Origin: Rhyacophila brunnea
Lineage: Eukaryota; Arthropoda; Insecta; Trichoptera; Rhyacophilidae
NCBI GenBank assembly: GCA_022495005.1
Contig: JAGYXB010001049.1
Location: 248,001-312,000, forward strand
Direction of reading: 5' to 3'
DNA length: 64,000 nucleotides
Shown: in pieces, positions 34,875 to 46,055 of the stretch
How the letters are laid out: the number at the start of each line of letters is the position of its first letter
Position numbering within the stretch: position 1 is the stretch's first letter
Notes under the pieces: model-generated
The model's database searches: none
What the model was told of the DNA's origin: nothing
What the model saw: the letters and a program-made list of their open reading frames with translations, nothing else
Program-made: the position numbers and the translations under genes

Positions 34875-36107
34875 TCACTCAATAAAATGTACTTCTTCAC
34901 TTTCTTCTAAAACATCACATGCTCTATTTCCTCCATTTTCAAACCAACTCTTCCACAATCCACGATCCATATTGGAACTATCACAGATTCTTTCATCATC
35001 CACGATAACACATGCCGGAAGTGAATCGTTGATTTTTGGGTTTGCGAGTACCCGAATTTTTTTCGTATCTACCTCTGTCCAAATATGACGAAAACACGAG
35101 CATTTCCAAGGGTTCCCATACAGAGATAGTTCTTTCAGTTTTGGATATCTCTCAAAAAAATCCAATGGTATATTCCCAAGACCATTGCAAGCTAATGTAA
35201 GATGTTTCAGATTTGGGAAACTACCTAAGATTGTTATAACTTCATCGATTTGGTTACCATCGACACGCAACTCTTCCAGTTCGTGCAATCCTTGGATAGC
35301 ACCCCACAAAGTAGTACTGAGTTGATTCTGAGACAGGAATAAACAATTTAATTTGGGGGTTGTTTTAAATGTTGTAGCGTCAATCACATTAAATATATTT
35401 CTTGATAAGTCAACTTTCTCCAGTAATGTGTTTCTCTTAAACAAATTGTCTGGAAGAGATCGCAATTTATTGTCAGACAAATCAATACTTTTCAAATTTG
35501 GCAATGTATTGAATATGTTTTGATGCAGTGTCGCTATATTATTCTTTGAGACAATTATTTCTTGAAGTCGTGTAGGTTTTTCAAATAATCGCTGTGGTAA
35601 ATCACTAATATCACAAGATGAAATATCCAGTCTTAAGAGAACAATAGACCAAAAAAATATCTTCCAATGCAGCACATCAAACGGATTTCTCCCGATTGCC
35701 AGCCTTATCAGTCTTGGATGGTTAGCAACGATCCTTTGCGGAGTTGGACTGAAAAATGTATTTCCTGAGATATCCAAGTCAACAAGCAAATTGAGAGGTG
35801 AAATTGCGTTGGTGTCTTTCAAATAGTTGTCTGACAAATCCAAGTGCGTTATGGTCTTCCTCGTTGCAAATATTCGTTGATCCAATTTATATATTCCACA
35901 CCCTTTGGCAATTAATGTCTCTATCGGGTTTGGTGATACATTTTCTAAACTTTGCAAGTTAAAAAAATTAAATTGACTCGTAGATTTGCACTCTACCAGT
36001 GTATCTATCAATTCCGACCGACGACATGTTATTAACGCATCGCACTGTTTATTTTTAATCACAAGTAGCACCACAAACATGAAAAGGTATTGTTTATTGA
36101 CGGACAT
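34875..36107 (-). CDS. Secreted leucine-rich-repeat protein, 410 aa, single exon
   Basis: Residues 1-22 form a signal peptide (hydrophobic core YLFMFVVLLVI). Cysteines 22, 28 and 40 could form an N-terminal cap. From about 62 to 330 there are eleven or so LRR units of 22-25 residues with L-x-x-L-x-L-S-x-N cores, for example THLDLSDNYL, LKSIDLSDNKL and LEKVDLSRNIF. The C-terminal cap starts NPWKCSC (333-339) with further cysteines at 366, 375 and 397. There is no membrane segment after the cap and no GPI-type tail, so it is probably released outside the cell as a protein-binding scaffold. It resembles extracellular insect LRR proteins but lacks Toll or kinase domains. No intron is seen and the frame is clean, so it is a real gene. 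The partner and role are unknown. Confidence 0.9.
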   Translation of the reverse strand: MSVNKQYLFMFVVLLVIKNKQCDALITCRRSELIDTLVECKSTSQFNFFNLQSLENVSPNPIETLIAKGCGIYKLDQRIFATRKTITHLDLSDNYLKDTNAISPLNLLVDLDISGNTFFSPTPQRIVANHPRLIRLAIGRNPFDVLHWKIFFWSIVLLRLDISSCDISDLPQRLFEKPTRLQEIIVSKNNIATLHQNIFNTLPNLKSIDLSDNKLRSLPDNLFKRNTLLEKVDLSRNIFNVIDATTFKTTPKLNCLFLSQNQLSTTLWGAIQGLHELEELRVDGNQIDEVITILGSFPNLKHLTLACNGLGNIPLDFFERYPKLKELSLYGNPWKCSCFRHIWTEVDTKKIRVLANPKINDSLPACVIVDDERICDSSNMDRGLWKSWFENGGNRACDVLEESEEVHFIE

Positions 36108-36180
36108 CGTTCAAACTAAGTGATTTTAGCGTCTACACTGTGAATTGTGTATATTATTTATTATAATGTATGTATTCATA
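36108..36180 (-). promoter_or_regulatory. Putative promoter of the LRR gene
   Basis: On the minus strand, TATAATAAATA (about 36157-36167) lies some 22 bases before TTCACAGT, an initiator-like word, and the ATG follows after about 30 bases. The TATA-to-initiator spacing is shorter than usual, so this is tentative. Confidence 0.3.
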
Positions 36181-36595
36181 CTTGTATTAGAACTTTATAA
36201 CTGACTACAATCATTAAAGTCAAAATATATCAGTGTCATTTTAACGATTTCAATGCGTGGTTCAAATGTCAAAAAGGTCAGTTTATCTAATTTTTATACC
36301 ATTTTTATAATATCACAAGCTGAAGTACCCGGCTTCGCACAGGGTTGCTTCGTGGATAAATTTATCTTAGATATTTAAAAAATAATAATAAGTAATTATC
36401 TTTTTAATATTAAAATATCTGTCTAATACAATATGGCAATATGAAAGTAATTCTAATAGGAGTAGAGGTCAAACAAAAGAACACTAAATTAAAGTCGAAT
36501 CCAAAATATGCAAACGTTATTAATAGTATTAATATGTAGTGAAAAATTCAATGGAACAATGGAAATTCGATGGAACAAACAAACTTAATATTTAA

Positions 36596-37085
36596 TAAAG
36601 TAATAATTTAGAAACCTTCGCAGGTGTGCGCACAACAATTGACAAAAGTTTCATCGCAATCGGATAAATGGTATAGGAACGCATATGAATAGAAGAAGAA
36701 GATGGTTTTCTAATTCAGAAATCTTCACGGGCGTGCGCACGACAAATCATCAAAGTTTCATTGCAATCGGATGAATGGTATAGGAACCATACAAATAAAA
36801 AAAGATAGAATGAAGAAGAAGATGGTTGTACTAATTTAAAAACCTAGCAGGTGTTACCACAACAACTGACGAAGGTTTCATGGCAATCGGGTGAATGTTA
36901 TAGGAACGCATAAGGGACAGACAGACATACATTCATTTTTTATATATAAAATATAATAGCCTATAACCTTTGCGCAAGTGCAAGCAATAAGTTGACAAAG
37001 TTTTATCGCAATCGGACGACCGGTATGGCAGCGCATAAAATACGAACAAACAAACAAATATTAATTTTTATATATTAGATTTTAT
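36596..37085 (+). repeat. Four tandem diverged modules of a retroposon 3'-end-like repeat
   Basis: Four units of about 105-135 bp each contain an AACCTT-GCA-GTG start, TTGACAAAGTTTCATCGCAA and TCGGATGAATGGTATAGGAA, then an A-rich tail. TCGCAATCGG or its variants fall near 36656, 36760, 36872 and 37006. The last ends ATTTTTATATATTAGATTTT. Similar ATCGGATGAATGGT plus ACAAACAAACA tails are common at the 3' ends of insect SINEs and LINEs. The preceding TACCCGGCTTCGC at 36328-36340 may be the start of the parent element. Confidence 0.6.
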
Positions 37086-37186
37086 AAAATTACCAAGTAA
37101 ATGCCAACTCAATTTATAAAATATTTTTTTAATGCGGAAAATAACGTTTTAGCAAAACGTACATTTTAAATTATCAATACGTATCA

Positions 37187-37310
37187 ACATCTCATGCATA
37201 TACTCACTATAAAAAAAATATACAAAAAAATACGACACCTGATGGGACTTGAACCTGTAACCGCTGGATAGTTTACAAGGACCGCCCTATAAGTTACCAC
37301 CCTCGCACAC
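37187..37310 (-). mobile_element. SINE family B, copy 2
   Basis: The minus strand has B box GGTTCAAGTCC (37245-37255), preceded by ATCCAGCGGTTACA and followed by CAGGTGTCGTATTTTTTTGT and ATATGCATGAGATG, the family B body and tail. The A-box half is diverged. Confidence 0.55.
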
Positions 37311-38240
37311 ATACCACACATTACTGTTAATGGTATATGTATAAAAATGACACTATTTAGAAAACCAACTAAGACGAGGCGAAGACGCAGTATAAAGAGC
37401 TAGAAATGCTGCAGTTCACATGGATAAGGAAGATAATTTCAAAGATTATACAACTCATAGGATCGAATAATACTTTACAATAATATAATCACTTTTGATA
37501 ATATATTATAAATAATTCGGAAGAAGTATACTGACAATCTAATATTATTAATTATACTCACCGTAGTTAGTAGGTACTATTGATTAATTTATTTATGCTT
37601 CCCAATCAGTGTTTTTGACTTGCTGTTAATATAAAATGATTGTCACTATTTTAATAAAAATCCTTAAATCTTGTTCATTATACCTCTTTCTGGCTTCCAG
37701 TTTCCGCATATTATATTATATTACTGAAGAAAAAAATAGAAGCCTATGTGTATTTAAAAAAATATGAATTTGTAAAAGCCACTTTATTCTACTACTTTCA
37801 TTCATATAAATTGGCTTAATTTGTCATAAATATTAACAATATATTACTATACCTATATATTTTAAACCTTAACAATGTGTTGGGTATTTTCATTATTATA
37901 ATTTGTCATAAACCATGCTTTATCAGCTACCTCAAATCTTTTTACTTATATTTACACTGATGTTCATCGCAATCAGTATCATAATAAAATTTAAAAAAAA
38001 ACTTAAATTTTTAAATTTTCATATTTATTTACACTTACAGTATTGAGATAATAGCAGTACTACATACTGACAGTAGATAGTTTTATACAACAACAAAAAA
38101 ACATTGGTTTATCCCAAGACCTATATACCTATACTCATGTTATTTGATAAATACTATTTACAGTTTTTTTGTGAAATTATCTCTCTACTGTGTTGAAACC
38201 ATTTAACCATGAATATCCTTAGATTCTATTTCTTCTCGTG
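37311..38240. other. AT-rich intergenic DNA, nothing recognised
   Basis: No frame or repeat seen. Confidence 0.4.
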
Positions 38241-38975
38241 TAGGGTTGGCAAACCTTTTTACGTACTCGTGCCAAAATTTCCAAAATATTATTTTTCGAC
38301 TGTCTGACGTGCCAAGTAGTTTTTTATGGCGATTTTTTCTATAGACATAGTTTTTAAGAATTCTATTAAAAAGTTTAAAAATTAGAATTGAGTTCTTTCA
38401 TCGTATTTCTAGCCGAAGGCATATCTTTTATTCTTTGAATATTTTTTCCTTATTTTCAAAATTTTCAGAGATCGTGGAAGCATTTAAACCACTCTTCTTT
38501 CATATTATATTCTCTATCACTGAACGGTTTTCCATTTTCTGGGATTATGCTTGAAGCAAAATAACAAGCAGTTATTATATTTGAATGACTGCCGATAATT
38601 AATTTCATAAGGATTTATGATTGAATATTTTATTTTTAATTGCCCGATACTAAGGACCAACCTATGCAATTGTATATTTACATTAAACGTAATATTCCTG
38701 AAAAGGATTTTCCTGCTATCTTTTATACAATGCGATTTGTCATTATTTATGCATGAATTTCGTCGTTTCATAATATGAAAAACCGTAGAGGTAGCTATGT
38801 CGTCATTATTTTTTAATAATATATATAAGTACCTACTTATATATTTATTTGTAAAACTTTTTTATAAAAAAACATTTTTTAAATATATATAAAATAGTAA
38901 TTTCTTTTCTTTTCAAAATGAAACATTCGCATGCCATGCAAAATCATCTCGCGTGCCATATGTTCGCCATCTCTG
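38241..38975. mobile_element. hAT-type MITE, diverged
   Basis: The left end TAGGGTTGGCAAACC pairs with the reverse complement of the right end, CAGAGATGGCGAACATA. Both ends are followed inward by a GGCACG or CGTGCCA block. The CAG-G-TGGC-AAC form is typical of hAT termini. The flanks TCTCGTGT and TCTAGTGC could be an imperfect 8-bp duplication. The interior has no intact transposase. A minus-strand 84-codon frame at 38517-38771 is unrecognised. Confidence 0.6.
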
Positions 38976-39249
38976 TCTAGTGCATAGTAATTATGCAAGC
39001 CAGGAGTGATTTTTGTTACGTTTCCTATTGTCGACTTTGCTTTCTTTCGCTCTGGAACTCCCTCCTACCGTTTTGTACTACCAATGCTATGCTATGCTAT
39101 GTTCTGTAAAGACTTTATGGGATAATAACCCCAATCTATATTATCTAATCTATATCTACAAGAGTAGCTCTGTATACCTACACTATGTTCCTACCTTAAT
39201 ACCTATATCCAGAGTTACTATCTTGGCCTTGGTTGCTTGTAATTATTCT

Positions 39250-39355
39250 TTGGATTTATTTTAGACATTCATCTTGGAACACATTGCTTTGATTGAAGTC
39301 ATCAACCGCTGAAATCAGTTCAGCGGTTTTTGCAGAATTTGTGTAGCATGTGTAA
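39250..39355 (+). repeat. Third copy of the 2236-2530 repeat
   Basis: Contains TTCATCTTGGAAC, then GTCATCAACCGCTGAAATCA and GCGGTTTTTGCAGAATTT in the same order as the pair near the window start, but more diverged. Confidence 0.5.
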
Positions 39356-39720
39356 TTATAGTAGGTAATTATAACTATGTGTAATATAGAATAATAATGG
39401 TGTAATTCCAATCAGTTTATACCTCAGATACGTTCAAAAACTTCCATTGATTATAATATATATTACTTTATACCTCACAAAAACAAAGTTTTGTTTTTAC
39501 ACTTCCATATTTAGCATTTCATATGCCAACCTCTATATAAAATAGACTTGCCCGTTTTATTCATGTTTTTTTTATTTGAGCTTAAGGCAAACATCATATT
39601 TTATGCTTTTTACAATGTTTACCCTTATATAACGTAGGATGCAGCATAGTACAAAATCAAGAAAGTAATCGAAACATTACGGATACCTCAAAAACTTTTT
39701 TTTAGTTAGCGCTATAATCC

Positions 39721-39815
39721 GATGTGGGTCTTAGTCGCCTCACGAAGATGTTTCATAAAAAAATGATTTTTGAGAAATGGATCGTATCCACTTGTTTAAC
39801 CTGTTAGGCGTCAAT
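39721..39815 (-). mobile_element. SINE family A, body fragment without head
   Basis: Matches the body of the copy at 62846-63052: CTTAG-CGCCTCA-GAAGA, then TTTTTGAGAAAT and CACTTG-T-AACCT. The tRNA-like head is missing or too diverged. Confidence 0.4.
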
Positions 39816-41353
39816 AGTTAGAATACCGGTATTTCGAAACCGATCAATTGGGATTTGCGGAAGGCAAAAGTTTCATCAATAACCGTGAATCAGTTTTTCG
39901 TTACTCATAAAGATAATACAATATAATGTAAGGCACTCTATACAACAAATTAATAGCACACAGCGGAGACGAACGAAGTCACGTTGGCTTTGCGTCATCC
40001 CCCGTTTCACACACAGCGAAAATTATCGTGCAGTATAAAGTCACGCAATCATTTTCCATAATACTCATCGGTGAGCAATGGTCTCACGGTAATTTCTGCT
40101 GCATGTGCAACGGGGGGGGGGGGCTTTATTTATATATATACTATAACTATTTTGGCTAATCCATTTTAGGGGTATTTGAAAAGTACACTCAACCATTTCA
40201 GCGGGTTTTGAAAATTACCCTAATTTTGATCATACGTATTGACGGTTTTTGGCGTTTTTTAAGGTTCAAGCTTTGGCCATCATATAGGTAACAAAAATAT
40301 CCATCTAAATACATATCTAAGGTTGTCAAAGAAAATATTCTATTTACAATTAGTAGGTACGTAAAAGTGTTTGTAGGTGACTACTTTGCATCTAGTACCC
40401 TCAAGTATGCACGTTATTAGTACTCGTTGGACAAAAATGTCTGCTCCCAATATAGGTAAGTAATTGTTACAGTGATGATAAACTTAAGGCGTGCATAAAA
40501 ATAAAAACGTCCGTACCGCCGGCCATTACCGAAAAGAGTCGCAAAGCTTTTAACTCCCAGGAATAAACGTTCGCTAAGTAAACGAAATCACGCTATCTCA
40601 CTTTCTTTCTCGATTATTGAGAGGGTCAACGCACAAAGTCAAGTTCAAGTGGCAATGTTCAATATTCCTTTGGGAAACATTGACTTCCAAAATAATTGTT
40701 CTTAAAGAGACATTTATACACAAAAGCAAGCTTTTAAACCTTACGGGAGCTATTATTTAAGTCGATTATAGTTCAAATAAAATATTGACGATGCTAAGAC
40801 AAAAGATCCTTAAAGACATTTTGACAAAAATAAGTTATTTATAGAATATAAAAATTAAAGAATCCTTTAACATAAATTGAAGCGCTGAATATTAAACGAG
40901 TACAAGTGATATGGGAGATTTTATGTGGGAAGGTTTATTTTCAATTTAATTAAAACCATGGATTCGGGGATATTAAATATTAAGTATATTTGGCTTATCA
41001 CACGAGATATACGACATAGATATTGCTTGAAATAACAAAAGTTTGGTGCGGAAATAAAAAGCAGCGAATTGGGTTAGATTAGGAGGTTTCAAGAGTTACT
41101 TCCCGACTACCTACCATCTATCTTTCCAACCACAGAGTCAAGCAACGGTACTTTATTTTCACTGTGCCACGATTCGTGAAATTCTTTGTATTGCTGTGCA
41201 TCCCGGTCCCATCTAACCTAACCTAACATTCCTCGATCGTCTCATGTTATAAATATTATTACGTACGTGTTATTGTCTTCCTAAATCTGCCGATTACAGG
41301 ATTATTGATGGTGGGTTCAAGCATTTATTGTATTATTTGGTATCAATAGTTAC
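39816..41353. other. AT-rich intergenic DNA
   Basis: A twelve-G run lies at 40112-40123. A start-like ACAAAAATG followed after 18 bases by GTAAGT (about 40432-40456) could be a tiny first exon but has no supporting partner exon. Confidence 0.35.
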
Positions 41354-41996
41354 CAGTGTTGCCAGACGTCCCGATTTTTGCGGGATGTTCTGCATTATAA
41401 GCAAATATAGATTGTCCCGGAACAGCTAAATTCACTATTATTCAACATATACAAAATAAGATAATATAACCATGAAGAACGAAACGAGAATGCGGTGTAT
41501 ATAATTATTAAAGTGAACTGAAGAAGTAGATATGGACCTGATGTATGAATAATTTAACTCACTGTAACCTTCTATTGATGTGATTGTAAAAAGTTCGAAA
41601 GATTCAGCTGCACAGAGCTGGCATCAGATTTTATACAATTTTATTATATAATTATGTATATTAAAACATATCTTTAAGCTAGTTTTATTTATTTTAAGCA
41701 TATTAACATCTAATTGCTTTACCGAACGGGTATTTTCTTAGATGAATTTAAAATGGTCAGATGCAAGAAACATATTTTCTATTGAGTTGATAAAATCGGA
41801 ATTACTTGTTCAATTCAACATGATAATATTATAATCATGTGCTGAATAATACATAGTAAAATTTTCAGCCAACCACAAATAGGCATATCTCGGGGAAAAT
41901 GTTGTTTAATATTATTATTTTTATGTTTCGATCCCGATTTTTTTATTTCACATGGTAAAAATCCCGGTTTGGTAAAATAATCGTCTCGCAACACTG
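41354..41996. mobile_element. Non-autonomous hAT element with 8-bp target duplication
   Basis: The left TIR CAGTGTTGCCAGACG and the right TIR (reverse complement CAGTGTTGCGAGACG) differ at one base. Internal CCCGATTTTT words occur near both ends. Flanks ATAGTTAC (41346-41353) and ATAGATAC (41997-42004) match at seven of eight positions, as expected for hAT. The interior is AT-rich without a transposase. Confidence 0.8.
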
Positions 41997-42680
41997 ATAG
42001 ATACTTAAAAATGGTGACGAGCAATTTTCACATCGCCAAATATATTTATCTCTTATAGCTAAACAGGATTCAAATGTATTACTTTATATTATGAAAAGAT
42101 ATAAGTATTTTATTCTCAATATGTCGTTATTATGTTTATAGACACCGTACCGTACTGTATTCGATTGTTTCGCCATGACAAATCTTCCTTAGTTAAAAGA
42201 TAAAGACATCTAAATATAATTTAATGTAATAGTAATAAAGGATCATTTGAGAGCGAGACTTAATTTCCAAAATGCTATCTAATGGTATCTAGAATAATTT
42301 ACAAACGTATATTATTTAACTTGGAAGTCGATTCGCTCAGCTTAATCATCGCTGCAAGAGTTTAATTCTTAGCATTTGAATTATTTTCTGACAAAGTTAT
42401 AACTATTTTGACAAGTCATTATTGATTTGAAATATTATTTTTTTTGCACTCCTGCAAAGTTAGATATTGTCGATTATATCCTTTTGGCTTAGTAACTTCG
42501 TTATCAGCCTCAAAACATTATAATTATTATGAAAGTGCTCTAGTGGGCTTTCATCGCAGCAAAAAGGGTCTGCATTTTTATTTCATTTTAAAATTGACTC
42601 GTTTCCTACATCACTCGCCATGTCTCCACACACGTTATACCTTCGCGTACCAAACGTAAGCCGCCGCCTAGACTTTCCTA
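41997..42680. other. AT-rich intergenic DNA upstream of the two-exon gene
   Basis: The 71-codon plus-strand frame at 42444-42659 has no recognised features. The sequence becomes GC-richer just before the TATA box. Confidence 0.4.
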
Positions 42681-42687
42681 GTAACCC

Positions 42688-42695
42688 TATAAATA
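42688..42695 (+). promoter_or_regulatory. TATA box of the two-exon small gene
   Basis: TATAAATA in a GC-richer context, about 25-30 bases before CTGTCAATG and similar initiator-like words, so transcription should start near 42715-42722. The 5' UTR would then be about 95 bases. Confidence 0.6.
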
Positions 42696-42813
42696 CTAGC
42701 GGCTTGTTTACTGTCAATGCGAAATTCATCACAATTTTCATCCACAATTTGCCGTTAGCTGCTTAACTTTGAAAAAAGTGGTTATCGACGTTTGTCCAAC
42801 AATTCGGTAGCTC

Positions 42814-43913
42814 ATGGATCTTAATAACAGTGACTATAAGGAACCTCAAATTAAAATGCACTGGTATGAGGCCAATGAAATGACTTTTGGTAAGAGAACC
42901 ATGCTCTGATATGATTCACGAAAAATTAACTACCGCGTACAATTAATTGACCGTTGCCAAAATACTAAGTTAAGTTAAATTATACCTATTTTAATTCCAA
43001 TGTTTTTTTTATTTACTGCATTATTCATGAAGCGATAAAATGAAAAGATTACTGGAGTAACTCAACTCGTTTAATTGGTTAATAATTATTCAAAATTTTT
43101 AAGGATCTCGATCTATGAATCATAAAACAAAGTGGTTAATATTATTATATAATTATGTTTTTTTATTTTCATTTTGATCATTAATTATATCATTAATATC
43201 AAGACGATTTTATACCTACATAATCCATAAATTTATAAAAGAAAATATTCTACCGATTTAGATAAGTATGCTACATTTTATAAATTAGATTTTTTCTATA
43301 CTGCACCTTACGAAATTTTTCCATTGTTACTGTAAAATAATAAATTCGTACTGAGTTAAAATATTACTACATACTTACTATATTTCGCAAACTTCAAAAA
43401 TTTCTTTGAACAAAACAATTTGAATTAATTTGGCACCGGCTCAAAGATTCCATTTGGACTACAACATTAACTAGATTACAGTGGCGTACTTATACGTAGG
43501 TACAACTTAATCTAATATGTCAGCTAATAATTATTGTGTTTATATACTTATTCACAATGACAGAATGTTTCTCATTATATGTTACGTACATACTAAGTGT
43601 TGTATTACTAGTATATTGTTTTACTAAATTCATTATCACTATATATTATACCTACGTCAGAGTATGTATTGTTTTGTAGAAATTGCTATTATCTAAGATT
43701 CTAAGGCATTGGTGTTTGGTATACTTTTCTTTATCTATATAGGTAGGTAACAAAGGTAAACCACCAAGTTTGATTCTAATTGAAGCATATTATTATGGGC
43801 TTCCATAGAGAGGAAGTTTGTATCAATAGTTTTTTTAATGACAAATTGCCGAACACATTTGGTCCTTGCACTGGATCAACATGCATCAAAAGGCTTCATT
43901 ATGACAACGTGTG

Positions 43914-43952
<39 letters not shown>

Positions 43953-44370
43953 ATATAATTACGGTTGATGTCAAAAAGGGGTACATTTTACAGTAAAAAA
44001 TAAAGTACATAGGTATTATTATAATAAAATATACGCAAAATGTATATATCTGTACCCGAGGGTCAGTGTATTGTATGTGTAAGAATTTTCAGCCACTTGA
44101 TATCTATTGACTTAGCTATAGCTTTTGCCACTTATAATTTTATAATTCTGTTATGAATATCATCAAAAATTGAATTGTCTCTACAAGATACGATTTTTAG
44201 GTTCAAAATCTGAACATAGCTCACTTTATGCAAAATCGTACATCCGCCACAGTAGCTCTGAGCTAGGTGCAATTGTTTTAGAAGACTTGTACTCTAACAT
44301 AGACAATTACAACGTTTATCTCTCGTGTTGTAACACACTTATGAGAGGCCATAAAGGAACGACCAAGTAA
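42814..44370 (+). CDS. Small two-exon gene, predicted 81-aa protein of unknown function
   Basis: Coding exons are 42814-42889 and 44201-44370. Exon 1 starts MDLNNSDYKEPQIKMHW and ends TTTTG before donor GTAAGAG. The intron is about 1.3 kb and ends CGATTTTTAG. Exon 2 opens GTTCAAAATC, so G plus GT makes glycine and the frame stays open to TAA at 44368. The product has an acidic/polar N part with YEANEMTFG, a serine-rich middle, then LGAIVLEDLYSNIDNYN, a CC pair and a basic end. There is no signal peptide or membrane segment, and it is probably cytoplasmic or nuclear. I do not recognise it. A TATA box, matching splice phase and an AATAAA 20 bases after the stop support a real gene. The model is inferred from sequence alone and further exons are possible. 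Confidence 0.5.
43920..43949. repeat. (TA)n microsatellite in the intron
   Basis: Uninterrupted TA run of about 28-30 bases. A shorter TA tract occurs near 4880-4910. Confidence 0.9.
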
Positions 44371-44389
44371 AATTCAAAATACCTATTAT

Positions 44390-44395
44390 AATAAA
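44390..44395 (+). terminator. Polyadenylation signal of the two-exon gene
   Basis: AATAAA starting 20 bases after the TAA stop of exon 2, which implies a very short 3' UTR. Confidence 0.5.
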
Positions 44396-44752
44396 AGTGA
44401 AGGCCGATTACAGGGAAATTATCACTATCGATTTTTTTATTGAACCAAAAACAGTATAATATTATACATAATTTTTTGGTACTACAAAATACATAGGTAA
44501 GTAAATCTATTCATTGAATATTATAAGTAGAAATATAAATCTAATTTAAAACAACAAGCATAACAATGCATTACTGAATACGTTTAGGTACATGTAGATG
44601 AAGTAGCCAGTAATACCAATATAATTATAAATTGAAGACCATGAAGATTTTTTTGTTTAAACATACATAATAATATATCACTTAGGTTTTTTTATAGTTT
44701 AAATTTTCCGTCGAAGGAACCGAAACTGGAATGATCAATAATAAAATTATAT

Positions 44753-44975
44753 GGGCAATATGTCCGAGTGGTAACGTGTCAGCTTATGGTGTCGTGGGTC
44801 TCGGGTTTGAATCCCGGGTCTGACAAATTCACATTTTGTTTTTTCAATATTTGTTTGGACTCAGAGCATGAATCTAAAAGGTTGAGCAAGTGGGTAACAT
44901 ATATTTTTCGTAAAAACAAAGATCTGCTAACACAACCTCACGTAGGGTCGATTGATATTGTAAGAAGAAAACGAG
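44753..44975 (+). mobile_element. SINE family A, copy 1
   Basis: A box TGTCCGAGTGG (44761-44771) and B box GGTTTGAATCC (44804-44814) give a tRNA-like head of the serine/leucine type. The body shares ACATTTTGTTTTTTCAAT, GGACTCAGAGCATGAA and GGTTGAGCAAGTGGGTAACA with the other copies. It lies just downstream of the two-exon gene. Confidence 0.75.
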
Positions 44976-45651
44976 ATTATAAAATGAGTAAACTGGGATC
45001 GGTGTATATTATCGATTTCGTTTTGGTATATATACGTACCTATATCTATTTGAAACGTTGATTCTGAACGTCACTGGTATTAGGCATATTTAATGTTGAT
45101 AAACAGTGACTTGCCAAATATCAAACGAATGGTATATGAGTTTTTGATGAGTTGAATTATTGTTATTTCATCGCCATCTGAAAAGCTGTCATTTTCAATC
45201 TTTTGTTTCCTGTAGTTGTACTACGCACGTCACTGATTGGTGGTGAGTTGACTTAATATACGTTATGCCTTTAATTTAATATTCATATTTGTTGGGGCTA
45301 TTGCCCTTCGCGGACCTTGGCCTTCCTGTTTTCGTTGTATTTACATACGTGCTCAGACTTTTGTCTTGACCCATTCTCTAAATTTAATACATTTTTAGTA
45401 CAATCTGTTTCTATAATAACTACAATAAATAAAAGCGATCGCTGGAGATCTCCACAGATTCTAAGTAGGTATGTGCCTAAAATTTTACTAAATATATACT
45501 TTACATCTTCATTATGTAACTGAACAAAAAATATTTTATTTTACGTTATTATGTATAATAGAAATTACACGAAAAAGACAACAACCACTAAAATATATAT
45601 TTAAAAAAATTAATGCCCAACCACGATTCTAACTCGGGTTGGAAAATTGAA
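44976..45651. other. AT-rich intergenic DNA, nothing recognised
   Basis: Short frame at 45317-45523 is unrecognised. Confidence 0.4.
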
Positions 45652-46055
45652 CCGCTCTTTTCACATTATACGGTTTTGGCCGTACGGCAAAAAATTGAAC
45701 GGCGACATTCTTTTAGTGGCGTAAAGAAGAATATGGCCCTTTTCACATTACACGACGACGGTTAAAAACCGAAACGGCACCGTATAGTAGCCGTCCATTT
45801 CCACTGTAAACACGGTGCCCGTACGGTCACCGATGACTCGTGACCTAATGCACTCTTTCATATTAGACGGTTTTAAATCGTACGGTCAGTATCGATTCAT
45901 TATAACCAAACAGCACCACTACAAACCGAGCTTGTGACGAAAAAAACCGTGCATAAACCGTATAGTGAGAAAAGACCGTGAACTTGTTGTCGATTCGGAT
46001 TTTTACCGTTCGATTTTTTTTCGTTCGGTCAAAACCGTATAATGTGAAAAGAGGG
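45652..46055. mobile_element. MITE with long TIRs and repeated internal end motifs
   Basis: The left end C-GCTCTTTTCACATTATACG followed by GTTTTGGCCGTACGG mirrors the right end (reverse complement CCCTCTTTTCACATTATACG, then GTTTTGACCGAACG) over about 50 bp. The same TTTTCACATTA-ACG word recurs at about 45738 and, diverged, at 45868 and (inverted) 45960. No transposase. TTA follows the right end, which could be part of a PIF/Harbinger-type 3-bp duplication, but the left flank does not match. Confidence 0.7.

Noticed and set aside
40432..40456. A tiny first exon (MSAPNI) before GTAAGT
   Set aside because: Good start and donor context, but no promoter motif and no partner exon I can identify.
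42868..42885. Resemblance of YEANEMTF to the N-x-A-N-E motif of Bearded-family proteins
   Set aside because: Only four residues match, the first asparagine is tyrosine and no other Bearded domain is present.
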